Shown here: positions 12,571 to 22,456 of the stretch, in pieces
Position numbering within the stretch: position 1 is the stretch's first letter
Layout of the letters: each line of letters opens with the position of its first letter
Assembly (NCBI RefSeq): GCF_006376615.1
Contig: NZ_VEXQ01000013.1
Coordinates: 62,001 to 126,000, forward strand
Direction: 5' to 3'
DNA from: Buttiauxella sp. B2
GTDB lineage: Bacteria > Pseudomonadota > Gammaproteobacteria > Enterobacterales > Enterobacteriaceae
DNA length: 64,000 nt
Translations under genes and position numbers: made by a program
The notes under the pieces: generated by a model
Database searches by the model: none
What the model was told of the DNA's origin: nothing
The model's input: the letters and a program-made list of their open reading frames with translations, nothing else

Positions 12571-14952
12571 TTACTTAGCGTCGTCCGGTAAAGCATAAGC
12601 GACAATGTAATCGCCCATTTTGGTTCCGAAGGAGCCGTGGCCGCCCGCAGAAATCACGACGTACTGTTTACCATTCACTTCATAAGTCATTGGCGTTGCC
12701 TGTCCGCCGGCTGGCAGACGCGCTTCCCACAGTTTCTCACCGTTGCTCATGTTATAAGCACGCAGGTAATTATCTGCGGTCGCACCGATAAACAACACAT
12801 TCCCTGCGGTAGAAATTGGGCCACCCAGCATTGGCATCCCCATTTTAAACGGCAGTGGGAGCGGTGAGCTATCACGCACAGTACCGATACGTTTTTTCCA
12901 GACCACTTCGTTAGTTTTCAAATCTACCGCAGAAATGTAGCCCCACGCAGGTTGCTTACAAGGTAAACCAAACGGAGAGAGGAATGGATTGAGCGTAACG
13001 CCATACGGCACGCCGTACTGCGGCTGAATACCGGTTTCAGTACCTGAACCTTTGGCATCTTTCGGCGGCTCCATCGGGTTGCCTGGGCCGCGTGGCATTA
13101 GCTTAGACACGAACGGCAGCGCCATCGGGTTAGCAATTGCTACCTGGCGGTTAGGATCGACAGAAATCCCACCCCACTCAAACATCCCCAGGTTGCCCGG
13201 GAACACCAGCGTGCCTTGTTCAGACGGCGGCGTGAAAATGCCTTCATAACGCAGTTTGTGGAAAATAATGCGGCATACCATCTGGTCATAGAGAGTCGCG
13301 CCCCACATATCCGCACCGCTCAGGTCTTTCTTCGGACGGAAACTTAACTCCGAGAATGGCTGAGTTGGCGTCACGTAGTCGCCTTTTGCTGCACCTTGTG
13401 GAACCGGTTTTTCCGGAGCCGGAACCACCAGTTTGCCGTCACGACGGTCGAGCACAAAGATGTTACCGGTTTTCGCAGGCGCGTAGATAACCGGAATCAT
13501 GTTGCCGTTCTTATCGCTAATATCGGCAAGTGTTGGCTGCGACGGCATGTCCATATCCCACAGGTCATGGTGAACCGTTTGATAAGACCAGGCCAGTTTC
13601 CCGGTAGTTGCGTTCAACGCCACAATGCTGCTGGCATAACGCTCTTGTTCCGGTGTGCGATTACCGCCCCAAATATCAGGAGTGGTCACACCCATCGGCA
13701 GATACACCATATCTAGCTTCGCATCGTAGGCGGCTGGCGCCCAGGAGTTCGGCGAGTTAAGGGTGTAATGATGCTCATCACCCGGAATAGCGTTGGGATC
13801 TTTTGCACCCGGATCGAATGCCCACAGCAGTTTACCGCTGTTCACATCAAAACCACGAATAACGCCAGAAGGCTCGCGAGTGGAATAGTTATCCGTTACC
13901 GCACCGGCAATTACGATCACTTTATTAGTGATAATTGGCGGTGAGGTTGGCTCATACATGCCCGGTGTAGTCACTGGCATGCTGGTTTGCAGATTCAGAA
14001 TGCCTTTGTTAGCAAAGCTTTCGCAGAGCTGACCGTTATCGGCATTAATAGCAAACAGGCGGCCATCATTCACTGGAAGGATGATTCGACGCGGGCAGTC
14101 GGAAACCACATCCGGACTTGCGTTATCAGCAGTCGCTTCGTGGTAAGAAACACCACGACAGGTGACATGCTGGAACGACGGGTTGGTATCAAGACGCGGA
14201 TCGAATTTCCACTTTTGTTTACCGGTTGCCGCATCCAGTGCAAATAACTGTTGGTGCGCGGTACACAGGTAAAGCGTATCGCGGATTTTAATCGGTGTGA
14301 CTTCGTTAGTGATTTCACCCGGATCGGTTGGGCGCTTTACATCACCGGTCTGGAAAGTCCACGCTTCTTTAAGCTGACTAACGTTTTTATCGTTGATCTG
14401 TTTTAAAGGAGAGTAGCGCTGTCCTTCTTGATTACGACCATAAGCAGGCCAGTCGGCATCAGGAATGGTGGAGCTTGCCACCGCAGGTGTTTGCGCATCA
14501 GCACTAAGCGTACCGTTGATTTCCTGAGGATCGTTAAATACCGCCCAGGCCAGTGCAACGACGGTAATCGCAAGCACGGCACCCAGAGCAGGAGTTGCAC
14601 CCGCAGACGGTACAATAAGGTGGCGATAAACAAACGGTAGCAGTAGCCATACGCCGAAAAAGAACAAAACATCTAAACGCGGTGTCAGCGCCCAGAAATC
14701 GAAACCGACTTCCCACACGCCCCATGCCACGGTGCAAAGCAGTAATGCGGCGTAAATCCACAGTGCCAGAGCTTTGCGTTGCCAAAGTAACCATGCGGTG
14801 ATTAACATCACCACCCCTGCAATTGGGTAGTACCAGGACCCACCAATTGCCACTAACCATATCCCGCCAATAAGTAAATACAGCCCAGTCAGTACCGCAA
14901 AAAGGGCTGTTAAGGTTGCGATGACTCGCGAACCTGAGTTATTTGTTTTCAC
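12571..14952 (-). CDS. gcd: Quinoprotein glucose dehydrogenase (PQQ-dependent, membrane-bound)
   Basis: 793 residues from the GTG at 14952 (MKTNNSGSRVIATL...), which matches the E. coli Gcd start; in-frame starts further upstream would add about 20 non-homologous residues. Five membrane segments fill residues 1-140, followed by a periplasmic beta-propeller. Visible features are DWPAYGRNQEGQRYSPL (about 170), GVSYHE, the CPRRI loop, VHHDLWDMD (about 465-473) and WGYISAVDL. It oxidises glucose to gluconolactone in the periplasm and passes electrons to ubiquinone. Holoenzyme needs PQQ; no pqq genes are in the window, so synthesis may be elsewhere or absent. Confidence 0.95.
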   Translation of the reverse strand: MKTNNSGSRVIATLTALFAVLTGLYLLIGGIWLVAIGGSWYYPIAGVVMLITAWLLWQRKALALWIYAALLLCTVAWGVWEVGFDFWALTPRLDVLFFFGVWLLLPFVYRHLIVPSAGATPALGAVLAITVVALAWAVFNDPQEINGTLSADAQTPAVASSTIPDADWPAYGRNQEGQRYSPLKQINDKNVSQLKEAWTFQTGDVKRPTDPGEITNEVTPIKIRDTLYLCTAHQQLFALDAATGKQKWKFDPRLDTNPSFQHVTCRGVSYHEATADNASPDVVSDCPRRIILPVNDGRLFAINADNGQLCESFANKGILNLQTSMPVTTPGMYEPTSPPIITNKVIVIAGAVTDNYSTREPSGVIRGFDVNSGKLLWAFDPGAKDPNAIPGDEHHYTLNSPNSWAPAAYDAKLDMVYLPMGVTTPDIWGGNRTPEQERYASSIVALNATTGKLAWSYQTVHHDLWDMDMPSQPTLADISDKNGNMIPVIYAPAKTGNIFVLDRRDGKLVVPAPEKPVPQGAAKGDYVTPTQPFSELSFRPKKDLSGADMWGATLYDQMVCRIIFHKLRYEGIFTPPSEQGTLVFPGNLGMFEWGGISVDPNRQVAIANPMALPFVSKLMPRGPGNPMEPPKDAKGSGTETGIQPQYGVPYGVTLNPFLSPFGLPCKQPAWGYISAVDLKTNEVVWKKRIGTVRDSSPLPLPFKMGMPMLGGPISTAGNVLFIGATADNYLRAYNMSNGEKLWEARLPAGGQATPMTYEVNGKQYVVISAGGHGSFGTKMGDYIVAYALPDDAK

Positions 14953-15001
14953 AATTATCACGCTCTTAAAAGTTTGATAGCAATTCATTATAGTTATTAA
15001 C

Positions 15002-15023
15002 AAGTGTGACATTCATCACATAA
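15002..15023. promoter_or_regulatory. CRP binding site between gcd and hpt
   Basis: TGTGA, six bases, TCACA: a perfect consensus core at 15005-15020, centred about 60 bases before the gcd GTG and 135 before hpt. E. coli gcd is known to be repressed by cAMP-CRP, so gcd is the likelier target. Confidence 0.75.
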
Positions 15024-15147
15024 ATGGCTTTTTTACAGATAGCGGATGCGAATGTGTTTTGCTGTTATACTGCTGGCCTGAATATTTCTTGTCGGCTGAA
15101 AGTTAACCTTCATTAAATAATTTGTTTTAAATCATGTGGTTATAAAT

Positions 15148-15684
15148 ATGAAACATACTGTTGAAGTGATGATCCCCGAAGCGGAGATCAAAGCCCGTAT
15201 CGCTGAGTTGGGTCGTGAGATCACTGAACATTATCGTGATAGCGGTAGTGATATGGTGCTGGTTGGCTTGCTGCGGGGCTCATTTATGTTCATGGCTGAC
15301 TTGTGTCGTGAAGTGCAAGTGCCCCATGAAGTCGATTTTATGACCGCATCCAGTTATGGCAGCGGCATGTCCACCACCCGTGATGTGAAAATCCTCAAAG
15401 ACCTTGATGAAGATATTCGCGGCAAAGACGTGCTGATCGTCGAAGATATTATCGACTCCGGTAATACTCTGAGCAAAGTGCGCGAAATTCTTAGCCTGCG
15501 TGAACCTAAGTCACTGGCTATTTGCACGCTGCTGGATAAACCAGAGCGTCGTGAAGTAAGCGTGAACGTTGAGTGGGTTGGTTTCGCTATTCCTGACGAG
15601 TTTGTGGTGGGTTACGGCATTGATTACGCTCAGCGTTATCGCCATCTACCTTACGTCGGTAAAGTTGTTCTGCTGGACGAATAA
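15148..15684 (+). CDS. hpt: Hypoxanthine phosphoribosyltransferase
   Basis: 178 residues, same length as E. coli Hpt, starting at the ATG at 15148 ([14 protein letters not shown]). It converts hypoxanthine (and guanine weakly) with PRPP to IMP in purine salvage. The PRPP loop is [14 protein letters not shown] (about 99-112). [11 protein letters not shown] (about 40-50) and the SSYGSG flap follow type I PRTase order, with the base-binding [11 protein letters not shown] segment near the C-terminus. TATACT at 15066 is a candidate -10 of its promoter. It is divergent from gcd. Confidence 0.96.
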   Translation: MKHTVEVMIPEAEIKARIAELGREITEHYRDSGSDMVLVGLLRGSFMFMADLCREVQVPHEVDFMTASSYGSGMSTTRDVKILKDLDEDIRGKDVLIVEDIIDSGNTLSKVREILSLREPKSLAICTLLDKPERREVSVNVEWVGFAIPDEFVVGYGIDYAQRYRHLPYVGKVVLLDE

Positions 15685-15685
15685 G

Positions 15686-15709
15686 AAAAGGGCCTTTAAG
15701 GCCCTTTTT
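15686..15709. terminator. Terminator between hpt and can
   Basis: AAAAGGGCC, TTTAA, GGCCCTTTTT forms a compact stem with A and T runs on either side, so it can serve both convergent genes. Confidence 0.88.
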
Positions 15710-15719
15710 GCTATCTGTC

Positions 15720-16400
15720 TTACTGTGAAGGTGTTCTATTCTTGTGACTGCGGTGGGACTGTTTGAGATTCGAAATCCCGCTACGGTAACCCTGCTCCAG
15801 CGATTCGCGGCTGGTGGCTGTCACTTCCAAATTGCGTAGGCGACCATCGTGAATACCATAAGCCCAACCGTGTACAGTGACTTTTTGTCCGCGTTTCCAC
15901 GCTGACTGCATAATGGTTGAATGGCCGAGGTTATAAACCTGTTCCATTACATTGAGCTCGCAAAGTGTATCCAGGCGCTGTTCCGGTGGGAGTTCTCCCA
16001 GTAGCGAACTATGCTTGAACCAGATATCGCGGATGTGCAGCAGCCAGTTGTTGATAAGCCCTAAATCTGGATTCTCAACCGCCGCTTGTACACCACCGCA
16101 TCCGTAGTGACCGCAGATGATAATGTGTTCAACTTCAAGAACATCTACCGCGTACTGCACAACAGAAAGGCAATTCAAATCCGTATGAATGACCAGGTTT
16201 GCCACATTACGGTGAACAAACAATTCGCCAGGCTCAAGGCCAGTCAGCCGCTCTGCAGGCACGCGGCTATCGGAACAGCCAATCCACAGGAAGCGCGGTT
16301 TTTGAGCCTGAGACAAACGCTCAAAAAAGCCCGGATCTTCATCCTCCATCAGTTTTGACCAGACCTGGTTATTGCTGATGAGGGTATCAATGTCTTTCAT
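15720..16400 (-). CDS. can: Beta-class carbonic anhydrase
   Basis: 226-residue zinc enzyme interconverting CO2 and bicarbonate in the cytoplasm, needed for growth in air because bicarbonate feeds carboxylases. The ATG at 16400 gives [15 protein letters not shown], as in E. coli Can (220 residues). Zinc ligands lie in CSDSRVPAE (about 42-50; Cys and the Asp that can cap the metal) and CGHYGCGG (about 96-103; His and Cys). VHRNVANLV follows the first motif as usual. The C-terminal tail after [13 protein letters not shown] is a few residues longer than in E. coli. It is divergent from yadG. Confidence 0.95.
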   Translation of the reverse strand: MKDIDTLISNNQVWSKLMEDEDPGFFERLSQAQKPRFLWIGCSDSRVPAERLTGLEPGELFVHRNVANLVIHTDLNCLSVVQYAVDVLEVEHIIICGHYGCGGVQAAVENPDLGLINNWLLHIRDIWFKHSSLLGELPPEQRLDTLCELNVMEQVYNLGHSTIMQSAWKRGQKVTVHGWAYGIHDGRLRNLEVTATSRESLEQGYRSGISNLKQSHRSHKNRTPSQ

Positions 16401-16509
16401 GGAGGTTAACAACCTGTAACGGAGGAAGTGCGTTGGGGTAATATAGGGGAACTGGATAAATTTTAAAACAGCTTAACTTTTTTGCACCGGACAAGGTAAC
16501 CGTATATCC

Positions 16510-17436
16510 ATGACAATTGCATTAGAACTGGAACAATTAACGAAAACCTATGCAGGCGGTGTTCAGGCGCTGCGCGGCATAGATCTTCGTGTTGAAGCAG
16601 GGGACTTTTATGCTCTCCTGGGGCCTAACGGCGCAGGCAAATCCACCACTATCGGTATTATCAGTTCGTTGGTAAATAAAACCTCCGGTCGGGTACGCGT
16701 ATTTGGTTACGACCTGGAAAAAGACGTTGTTAACGCTAAACGCCAGCTTGGCCTCGTTCCGCAAGAATTTAACTTCAACCCATTTGAGACGGTGCAACAG
16801 ATTGTTGTTCATCAGGCGGGTTACTACGGCGTTGAACGTGATGAAGCTATCGCTCGTAGCGAAAAGTACCTGAAACAGCTCGATTTGTGGGAAAAACGCA
16901 ACGAACGTGCTCGTATGTTGTCCGGTGGCATGAAGCGCCGTTTGATGATTGCTCGTGCCTTAATGCATGAGCCAAAATTGCTTATCCTTGATGAGCCTAC
17001 TGCAGGTGTGGATATTGAGCTGCGTCGTTCAATGTGGGGCTTCCTGAAGGATCTGAACGACAAAGGCACCACCATCATTTTGACTACTCACTATCTTGAA
17101 GAAGCAGAGATGCTGTGTCGTAACATCGGTATCATTCAAAATGGCGAGTTAGTCGAAAATACGTCAATGAAATCATTGCTCTCCAAACTGAAGTCAGAAA
17201 CTTTTATCCTCGACTTAGCGCCGAAAAGCCCGCTGCCACAGCTTGATGGTTACCAGTATCGCCTGGTTGATACCTCGACTCTGGAAGTTGAAGTGCTGCG
17301 CGAGCAGGGAATAAACAGCGTATTCAGTCAGTTGAGTTCTCAAGGTGTTCAGGTGTTAAGCATGCGTAACAAAGCAAACCGTCTTGAAGAGCTGTTCGTC
17401 ACGCTGGTTAACGGCGCAAAAGGAGACCAGGCATGA
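16510..17436 (+). CDS. yadG: ABC transporter ATP-binding protein YadG
   Basis: 308-residue ATPase subunit. Walker A is GPNGAGKST (about 38-46), the Q-loop lies in LVPQEFNFNPFE, the signature is LSGGMKRR (about 138-145), Walker B is LLILDEP (about 158-164) and the H-loop is TTHYLEEAE. The C-terminal 80 residues form the extension typical of drug/lipid exporters of the ABC-2 type. Its stop overlaps the yadH start by four bases (ATGA), so the two are translationally coupled and form one exporter. The substrate is unknown. Confidence 0.94.
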   Translation: MTIALELEQLTKTYAGGVQALRGIDLRVEAGDFYALLGPNGAGKSTTIGIISSLVNKTSGRVRVFGYDLEKDVVNAKRQLGLVPQEFNFNPFETVQQIVVHQAGYYGVERDEAIARSEKYLKQLDLWEKRNERARMLSGGMKRRLMIARALMHEPKLLILDEPTAGVDIELRRSMWGFLKDLNDKGTTIILTTHYLEEAEMLCRNIGIIQNGELVENTSMKSLLSKLKSETFILDLAPKSPLPQLDGYQYRLVDTSTLEVEVLREQGINSVFSQLSSQGVQVLSMRNKANRLEELFVTLVNGAKGDQA

Positions 17437-18203
17437 TGCATCTCTATTGGGTGGCGTTAAAAAGTATCTGGACCAAAGAAATCCACCGTTTCACCCGTAT
17501 CTGGATCCAAACGCTGGTACCGCCGGTCATCACCATGACCCTGTACTTTATTATTTTCGGTAATTTGATTGGCTCACAGATTGGCTCAATGCATGGCTTT
17601 ACCTACATGCAATTCATTGTGCCCGGGCTGATTATGATGGCGGTGATTACCAACTCTTACGCTAACGTCGCATCCTCGTTTTTTAGCGCAAAATTCCAGC
17701 GTAACATTGAAGAGCTGCTGGTAGCGCCAGTGCCAACGCATATCATTATTGCCGGTTATGTTGGCGGTGGTGTTGCGCGTGGCTTGTGCGTGGGGATTTT
17801 GGTTACTGCCGTTTCATTGTTCTTCGTGCCATTCCAGGTTCACTCCTGGGTCTTTGTCGCGTTTACACTGCTGCTGACGGCAATTTTGTTCTCGCTCGCA
17901 GGTTTGTTGAACGCGGTGTTTGCGAAAACCTTTGACGACATTAGCCTGATCCCTACCTTCGTGCTGACTCCGCTGACCTATTTAGGTGGCGTGTTCTACT
18001 CTCTGGCGCTTTTGCCGCCGTTCTGGAAGGCGCTGTCCCACCTTAACCCGGTGGTGTATATGATCAGTGGATTCCGTTACGGTTTCCTCGGTATCAACGA
18101 CGTACCGCTGCTATTCACCATTACGGTGCTGGTCGGCTTTATAGCCGCATTCTATATCTTGTGCTGGTATCTGATTCAACGCGGGCGCGGTCTGCGTAGT
18201 TAA
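17433..18203 (+). CDS. yadH: ABC-2 type transporter permease YadH
   Basis: 256-residue inner-membrane permease with six hydrophobic segments, the same length as E. coli YadH. The ABC-2 signature region is seen in SSFFSAKFQRNIEELLVAPVP, then TFDDISLIPTFVLTPLTYLGG and the FYSLALLPPFWKALSHLNPVVY stretch before the last helices. It starts within the yadG stop (ATGATG; the second ATG at 17436 is also possible). With YadG it should form a two-plus-two exporter; the cargo has not been established in the family. Confidence 0.94.
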   Translation: MMHLYWVALKSIWTKEIHRFTRIWIQTLVPPVITMTLYFIIFGNLIGSQIGSMHGFTYMQFIVPGLIMMAVITNSYANVASSFFSAKFQRNIEELLVAPVPTHIIIAGYVGGGVARGLCVGILVTAVSLFFVPFQVHSWVFVAFTLLLTAILFSLAGLLNAVFAKTFDDISLIPTFVLTPLTYLGGVFYSLALLPPFWKALSHLNPVVYMISGFRYGFLGINDVPLLFTITVLVGFIAAFYILCWYLIQRGRGLRS

Positions 18204-18213
18204 TTCTTGAGCC

Positions 18214-18231
18214 CCTCCCCGAAAGGGGAGG
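18214..18231 (+). other. GAAA-capped hairpin after yadH
   Basis: CCTCCCC, a GAAA tetraloop and GGGGAGG form a 7-base-pair stem 11 bases after the yadH stop. No T run follows, so it more likely stabilises the mRNA 3' end or attenuates than terminates. Confidence 0.5.
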
Positions 18232-18323
18232 CAAATTGAGAACTTTCTTACCCACAATTGATTAGCATCACATTGCTGACTTTTCCCTCTGGCACACTTG
18301 CGCTCTGCGAAAAGGAGAACGCC

Positions 18324-18755
18324 ATGTTAGGTTGGGTTATTGCCGGTCATGACTACTATGCTCAGGATATGCTGGATGCTATTGAGCGACGTTTTGGGCC
18401 GCAACAGCAATGTTGTGCTGTGAATTTCTGGAAGGGGCTTAGCACCAACATGTTGAGCCGCATGATGTGTGATGCACTCTACAATTGTGATTCCGGAGAT
18501 GGTGTCGTCTTTCTGACGGATAAAACCGGGGCCGCACCTTACCGTACAGCCGCATTAATCAGTCACCAACATCCTCACTGCGAAGTCATCTCAGGCGTTA
18601 CGTTGCCTGTTTTGTTCGCCATGCGTGCTCAGCGCGAAACGCTGACCAGTGAAGAATTCCGCGAACGTATTGTTGAACAGGGTGGGGATGACATCACCAG
18701 CCTTTGGCATCAGCAGCAAAAAAATCCGCCGTTTGTATTACTCCACCAATATTGA
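18324..18755 (+). CDS. yadI: Orphan PTS EIIA component (mannose type), YadI
   Basis: 143-residue single-domain EIIA of the mannose/fructose family. The ATG at 18324 follows AAAGGAG and gives MLGWVIAGHDYYAQ; His9 is the expected phosphorylation site. SGDGVVFLTDKTGAAPYR and VISGVTLPVLFAM are the other conserved strands, and the C-terminus has the LWHQQQKNPPFVL stretch seen in E. coli YadI. No EIIB, C or D partner is linked. A stand-alone EIIA could phosphorylate or regulate another protein, which is inference. Confidence 0.9.
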   Translation: MLGWVIAGHDYYAQDMLDAIERRFGPQQQCCAVNFWKGLSTNMLSRMMCDALYNCDSGDGVVFLTDKTGAAPYRTAALISHQHPHCEVISGVTLPVLFAMRAQRETLTSEEFRERIVEQGGDDITSLWHQQQKNPPFVLLHQY

Positions 18756-18839
18756 TTTGAAAGGTTGGTATTGGACGGGCTTTTGTTAGAATAAGGCCCT
18801 ATTCTCGCCATTGAGGCATTTAGTGCCATCAAATACGTT

Positions 18840-20090
18840 ATGCTAACTCGCCTTATCTTTGCCGTAATCATGCTGATTTGTGGCAGTAGCGCTAATGCTA
18901 GCCTGCTCAGTAGCAATCACACTCCCGCGCAATATATGCAAACCACTGAAGATGCTGATATCTGGGCGCAGGTGGGGGATAAAGTCATTTCTGTCGGCAC
19001 TATTCAAGAAGGTCAAATTCTGGCGGTCGTGCCAATGGCGGCAGATTATTACGAATTTAATTTTGGATTTGGTACCGGTTTTATTGATAAAACACATCTA
19101 CAACCCGTTGCGGGAAAACAGCGAGTAGAAGACCGTCTGGGTGACCTGAATAAACCGCTGAGTAACCAAAACCTGGTCACTTTTCGTGATGTCGCCGTAT
19201 ATAACGCACCCGACAATGGCAGCGCTCCATTTGGGACTCTGGCCGACAATATTCGCTATCCTATTATTGCCAGCCTGAAAGACCGCTTAAACCAAACCTG
19301 GTTTCAAATCCGTATTGGTAACCGCCTCGGATATGTCAGCAGCCTTGATGCGCAGCAGGACAATGGCATTCCGGTTCTAACCTACCATCATATTTTACGT
19401 GATGAAGAAAACACCCGTTTCCGTCATACATCGACCACTACATCGGTGGTGGCATTCAGCAACCAAATGACTTGGTTGCGCGATATGGGTTACACCACGC
19501 TGACGATGTACCAGCTCGAAGGCTACGTGCGCAACCGTATGAACCTGCCCGCGCGATCGGTGGTGATTACCTTTGATGATGGGCTGAAATCGGTTTATCG
19601 CTACGCTTACCCGATTCTTAAAGAATATGGCTTCAAGGCGACGTCATTTATTATTTCATCGCGAATTAAAGCTCATCCGCAAACCTGGAATCCGAAGGCG
19701 CTGCAATTTATGAGTATTTCGGAATTAGAGGCCACCCAGGATGTGTTTGATATTCAGTCCCATACCCATTTCTTGCATCGTGTTGATGCCAACCGCCAGC
19801 CGATTCTTTTAAGCCGCAGCTACCATAACGTGCTGTTAGATTTTGAACACTCAAGACGCGCTCTGGCACAGTTTAATCCGCATGTCTTATACCTTTCTTA
19901 TCCGTTTGGTGGCTATAACAATAATGCGCTGAAAGCGGCGAATGAAGCGGGGTTCCATATGGCGGTGACGACGGTGCGCGGAAAAGTGAAACCAGGAGAC
20001 AATCCGTTTTTGCTAAAACGGCTTTATATCTTGCGAACCGATTCACTGGAGGCCATGTCGCGGCTTATCACCAACCAGCCGAAATCATAA
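18840..20090 (+). CDS. yadE: Predicted polysaccharide deacetylase YadE
   Basis: 416-residue secreted protein. Residues 1-20 form a signal peptide (cleavage after ANA). The middle part (40-165) looks like SH3-type binding sequence. The C-terminal NodB domain has TFDDGLKS (about 239-246) with the catalytic Asp pair, SHTH (about 300-303) as the metal His motif, and LSYPFGGYN (about 345). This is a carbohydrate esterase family 4 layout, so a periplasmic N- or O-deacetylase of glycans is likely. The natural substrate is unknown. A terminator follows directly. Confidence 0.88.
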   Translation: MLTRLIFAVIMLICGSSANASLLSSNHTPAQYMQTTEDADIWAQVGDKVISVGTIQEGQILAVVPMAADYYEFNFGFGTGFIDKTHLQPVAGKQRVEDRLGDLNKPLSNQNLVTFRDVAVYNAPDNGSAPFGTLADNIRYPIIASLKDRLNQTWFQIRIGNRLGYVSSLDAQQDNGIPVLTYHHILRDEENTRFRHTSTTTSVVAFSNQMTWLRDMGYTTLTMYQLEGYVRNRMNLPARSVVITFDDGLKSVYRYAYPILKEYGFKATSFIISSRIKAHPQTWNPKALQFMSISELEATQDVFDIQSHTHFLHRVDANRQPILLSRSYHNVLLDFEHSRRALAQFNPHVLYLSYPFGGYNNNALKAANEAGFHMAVTTVRGKVKPGDNPFLLKRLYILRTDSLEAMSRLITNQPKS

Positions 20091-20093
20091 GAT

Positions 20094-20127
20094 AAAAAAG
20101 GCCTGCTTAACAAAGCAGGCCTTTTAA
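20094..20127. terminator. Bidirectional terminator between yadE and panD
   Basis: GGCCTGCTT, AACA, AAGCAGGCC: nine perfect base pairs, with an A run before and a T run after. It serves two convergent genes. Confidence 0.92.
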
Positions 20128-20141
20128 TTAGCATTTGGAGG

Positions 20142-20522
20142 TCAGGCAACCTGAACTGGCACGGCTTTCGCCAGGCGTTTCATTTCGTTGTCGCCATCGA
20201 AATAGGCCACTTTGGGCTGCCAGCTACGCGCTTGCTCGTCTGGCATAGTAACGTAAGTGGCGATGATCAGGATGTCACCCACATCGGCACAATGCGCGGC
20301 GGCACCGTTAACCGAAATGATTTTGGAACCACGTTCGCCAGCGATTGCGTAGGTTGAGAAACGCTTACCGTTGGTGACGTTATAGATATCAATGGCTTCA
20401 TATTCCAGAATGCCAGCCGCTTCAAGGAAGTCCTGATCGATGGCGCAGGAACCTTCATAGTGCAAATCCGCCTGAGTCACTTTGACACGGTGAAGTTTGC
20501 CTTGCAGCATGGTGCGTATCAT
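20142..20522 (-). CDS. panD: Aspartate 1-decarboxylase proenzyme
   Basis: 126-residue pyruvoyl enzyme making beta-alanine for pantothenate, same length as in E. coli. The self-cleavage site is Gly24-Ser25 in YEGSCAID; Ser25 becomes the pyruvoyl group. [23 protein letters not shown] and the [13 protein letters not shown] core are typical. It is the third gene of the pan cluster, 97 bases after panC. That gap contains a small CGGGCA/TGCCCG hairpin (20589-20604) and no gene; in E. coli K-12 it contains the rpnC (yadD) transposase-like gene. Confidence 0.96.
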   Translation of the reverse strand: MIRTMLQGKLHRVKVTQADLHYEGSCAIDQDFLEAAGILEYEAIDIYNVTNGKRFSTYAIAGERGSKIISVNGAAAHCADVGDILIIATYVTMPDEQARSWQPKVAYFDGDNEMKRLAKAVPVQVA

Positions 20523-20619
20523 AGCTTAAACCTTCGTCACTATTGAGTTACATAGCGGTAAACATTGAGTTTGCCGCCGGAAGTTAGTCGGGCAGTATTG
20601 CCCGATTTCGCCAGGCTGT

Positions 20620-21474
20620 CTACTGCGCCAGCTCTACCTGAACATTATCAATCAAACGTGCTTGTCCAAGCCAGGCGGCCATTAAGACAACCGCACGTTT
20701 GCTCTCAACACCCAACTCCAGGAGTGTATCGGCATCGCGGATTTGCAGGTCGTCTGAGCGGAAACCTTTTTCATTGAGCTCAGTTGCTGCAATCGCCAGC
20801 ATCTCTTCGGTATCACGTTCACCCGCGCGAAGTTTATCCGCCAGGGACTGCATCACTTTATGCAGGCCAGGTGCAATTTTGCGCTGTTCAGCACTCAGAT
20901 AACCATTGCGTGAACTCAGCGCCAGGCCGTCTTTGGCGCGAACAGTTGGCACGCCAATAATTTCTATGTCATAGCCCATATCCGCAACCATCTTGCGAAT
21001 AACGGCGAGTTGCTGGAAGTCTTTCTCACCAAAGCAGGCGATGTCAGGTTGCACCATGTTAAACAGCTTGCTGACAATGGTGGAAACCCCCCTGAAATGG
21101 CCAGGACGGCTTGCGCCTTCGAGCATAGTCGAAAGTCCAGGGACTTCGACGAATGTCTGTGATTCCAGACCTTTTGGGTAAATATCTGCTGGGGCTGGAG
21201 CAAAGACTAAATCTACTTTGCGGCGATTTAACTTTTCACAATCTTCCTGCAAGGTGCGCGGGTAGCGGGCTAAATCATCCGGGCGGTCAAACTGCATCGG
21301 ATTAACAAAAATAGTGGTTATCACTATATCGGCGCGGCTCTTTGCATCGTCGACCAGCTTCATATGGCCGTCGTGCAGGTTACCCATCGTCGGCACCAAC
21401 GCAATGCGTTTACCTTCCTGGCGCCAGCGGCGGATTTGCTGACGTAACAGCGGTATCGTTTCGATAATCAACAC
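20620..21474 (-). CDS. panC: Pantothenate synthetase
   Basis: 284-residue enzyme that joins pantoate and beta-alanine with ATP. The GTG at 21474 ([14 protein letters not shown]) with GAGAAGG before it matches E. coli, which also uses GTG; reading further upstream would run into panB. The HIGH-like motif is [12 protein letters not shown] (about 29-40). [11 protein letters not shown]-like residues lie near 125-135, GEKDFQQL near 148-155 and the KMSKS-like [10 protein letters not shown] near 180. It lies 13 bases after panB in one operon. Confidence 0.96.
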   Translation of the reverse strand: MLIIETIPLLRQQIRRWRQEGKRIALVPTMGNLHDGHMKLVDDAKSRADIVITTIFVNPMQFDRPDDLARYPRTLQEDCEKLNRRKVDLVFAPAPADIYPKGLESQTFVEVPGLSTMLEGASRPGHFRGVSTIVSKLFNMVQPDIACFGEKDFQQLAVIRKMVADMGYDIEIIGVPTVRAKDGLALSSRNGYLSAEQRKIAPGLHKVMQSLADKLRAGERDTEEMLAIAATELNEKGFRSDDLQIRDADTLLELGVESKRAVVLMAAWLGQARLIDNVQVELAQ

Positions 21475-21487
21475 AACCCTTCTCCTG

Positions 21488-22282
21488 TCAGTGGAAACTG
21501 TGTTCTTCACCTGGGTAGGTACCGGATTCAACTTCGGCGGCGTACTGGCGAACCGCAGCACGCATGTCTCCGGCTCCAGCGAGGAAGTTTTTCGCAAATT
21601 TTGGAATATGACCACCGGTGATACCGAATGCATCGTGCATCACCAGAATCTGACCATCAGTGACACTGCCTGCACCAATACCGATAACCGGAATGGTCAA
21701 GGCATCAGTAATGCGTTTTGCCAGCGCAACCGGCACGCATTCCAGTACCAGCAACTGTGCGCCTGCGGCTTCGAGTGCCACGGCATCATCAAACAATGTT
21801 TGTGCAGTGGCCTCATCGCGGCCCTGGATTTTGTACCCGCCGAAGATGTTCACGGATTGTGGCGTCAGACCCAAATGGCCACATACCGGTACGGCGCGTT
21901 CGGTCAGCATTTTGACGGTTTCTACCAGCCAGCGGCCACCTTCAATTTTGACCATATTGGCCCCAGCGCGCATAACGATGGCTGAATTAGCAAACGCCTG
22001 CTCTGGTGTGGCATACGCCATGAAAGGTAAGTCGGCCAGCAGCAAACAATTTGGCGCACCACGGCGAACAGCACGCGTATGGTAGGCAATATCTTCTACT
22101 GTGACAGGCAATGTGGAGTCATGGCCCTGAACGGTCATCCCTAATGAATCGCCAACCAGCATCACACCGATGCCTTCATCGGCAAACAGTTTTGCGAAGC
22201 TGAAATCATAAGCTGTGATGGTTGCGAATTTGCGTTGAGCCTGTTTCCATTGGCGCAACTGAGACATGGTGATTGGTTTCAT
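21488..22282 (-). CDS. panB: Ketopantoate hydroxymethyltransferase
   Basis: 264 residues, exactly E. coli length, from the ATG at 22282. It transfers a methylene unit from 5,10-methylene-THF to alpha-ketoisovalerate, the first committed step to pantothenate. A TIM barrel: [12 protein letters not shown] (22-33), [19 protein letters not shown] with the metal-binding Asp, [10 protein letters not shown] (about 80-89), VKIEGG (about 114-119), [10 protein letters not shown] and VLECVP with the catalytic Glu. It leads panB-panC-(panD). An ERIC repeat lies 28 bases upstream. Confidence 0.97.
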   Translation of the reverse strand: MKPITMSQLRQWKQAQRKFATITAYDFSFAKLFADEGIGVMLVGDSLGMTVQGHDSTLPVTVEDIAYHTRAVRRGAPNCLLLADLPFMAYATPEQAFANSAIVMRAGANMVKIEGGRWLVETVKMLTERAVPVCGHLGLTPQSVNIFGGYKIQGRDEATAQTLFDDAVALEAAGAQLLVLECVPVALAKRITDALTIPVIGIGAGSVTDGQILVMHDAFGITGGHIPKFAKNFLAGAGDMRAAVRQYAAEVESGTYPGEEHSFH

Positions 22283-22310
22283 GGCAGTCCCTGAGAATAA
22301 AGGGTGAGGC

Positions 22311-22434
22311 ATACCCTTCATCTTTCAAGCTGTAGGCGCGTTGGTTGTACTCACTCACCCAGTCACTTACTTAAGTAAGCTCCTGAGGATTCCTGAGTTT
22401 GCCGCCTTCCTACAACTCGAAACCTATCGGGTAT
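22311..22434. repeat. ERIC repeat (copy 1)
   Basis: 124-base imperfect palindrome with ATACCC and GGGTAT ends and the ERIC core CTCACCCAGTCACTTACTT next to AAGTAAGCTCCTGAGGATTC. It lies between folK and panB, transcribed with the minus-strand genes. In E. coli this gap holds a fimbrial operon (yadN to yadC), which is absent here. Confidence 0.9.
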
Positions 22435-22456
22435 AACAAAATGAATACGTCCGTGA

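Noticed and set aside
22311-22434. ERIC as an insertion sequence or attachment site
   Set aside because: No transposase or target duplication; length and ends fit ERIC exactly.
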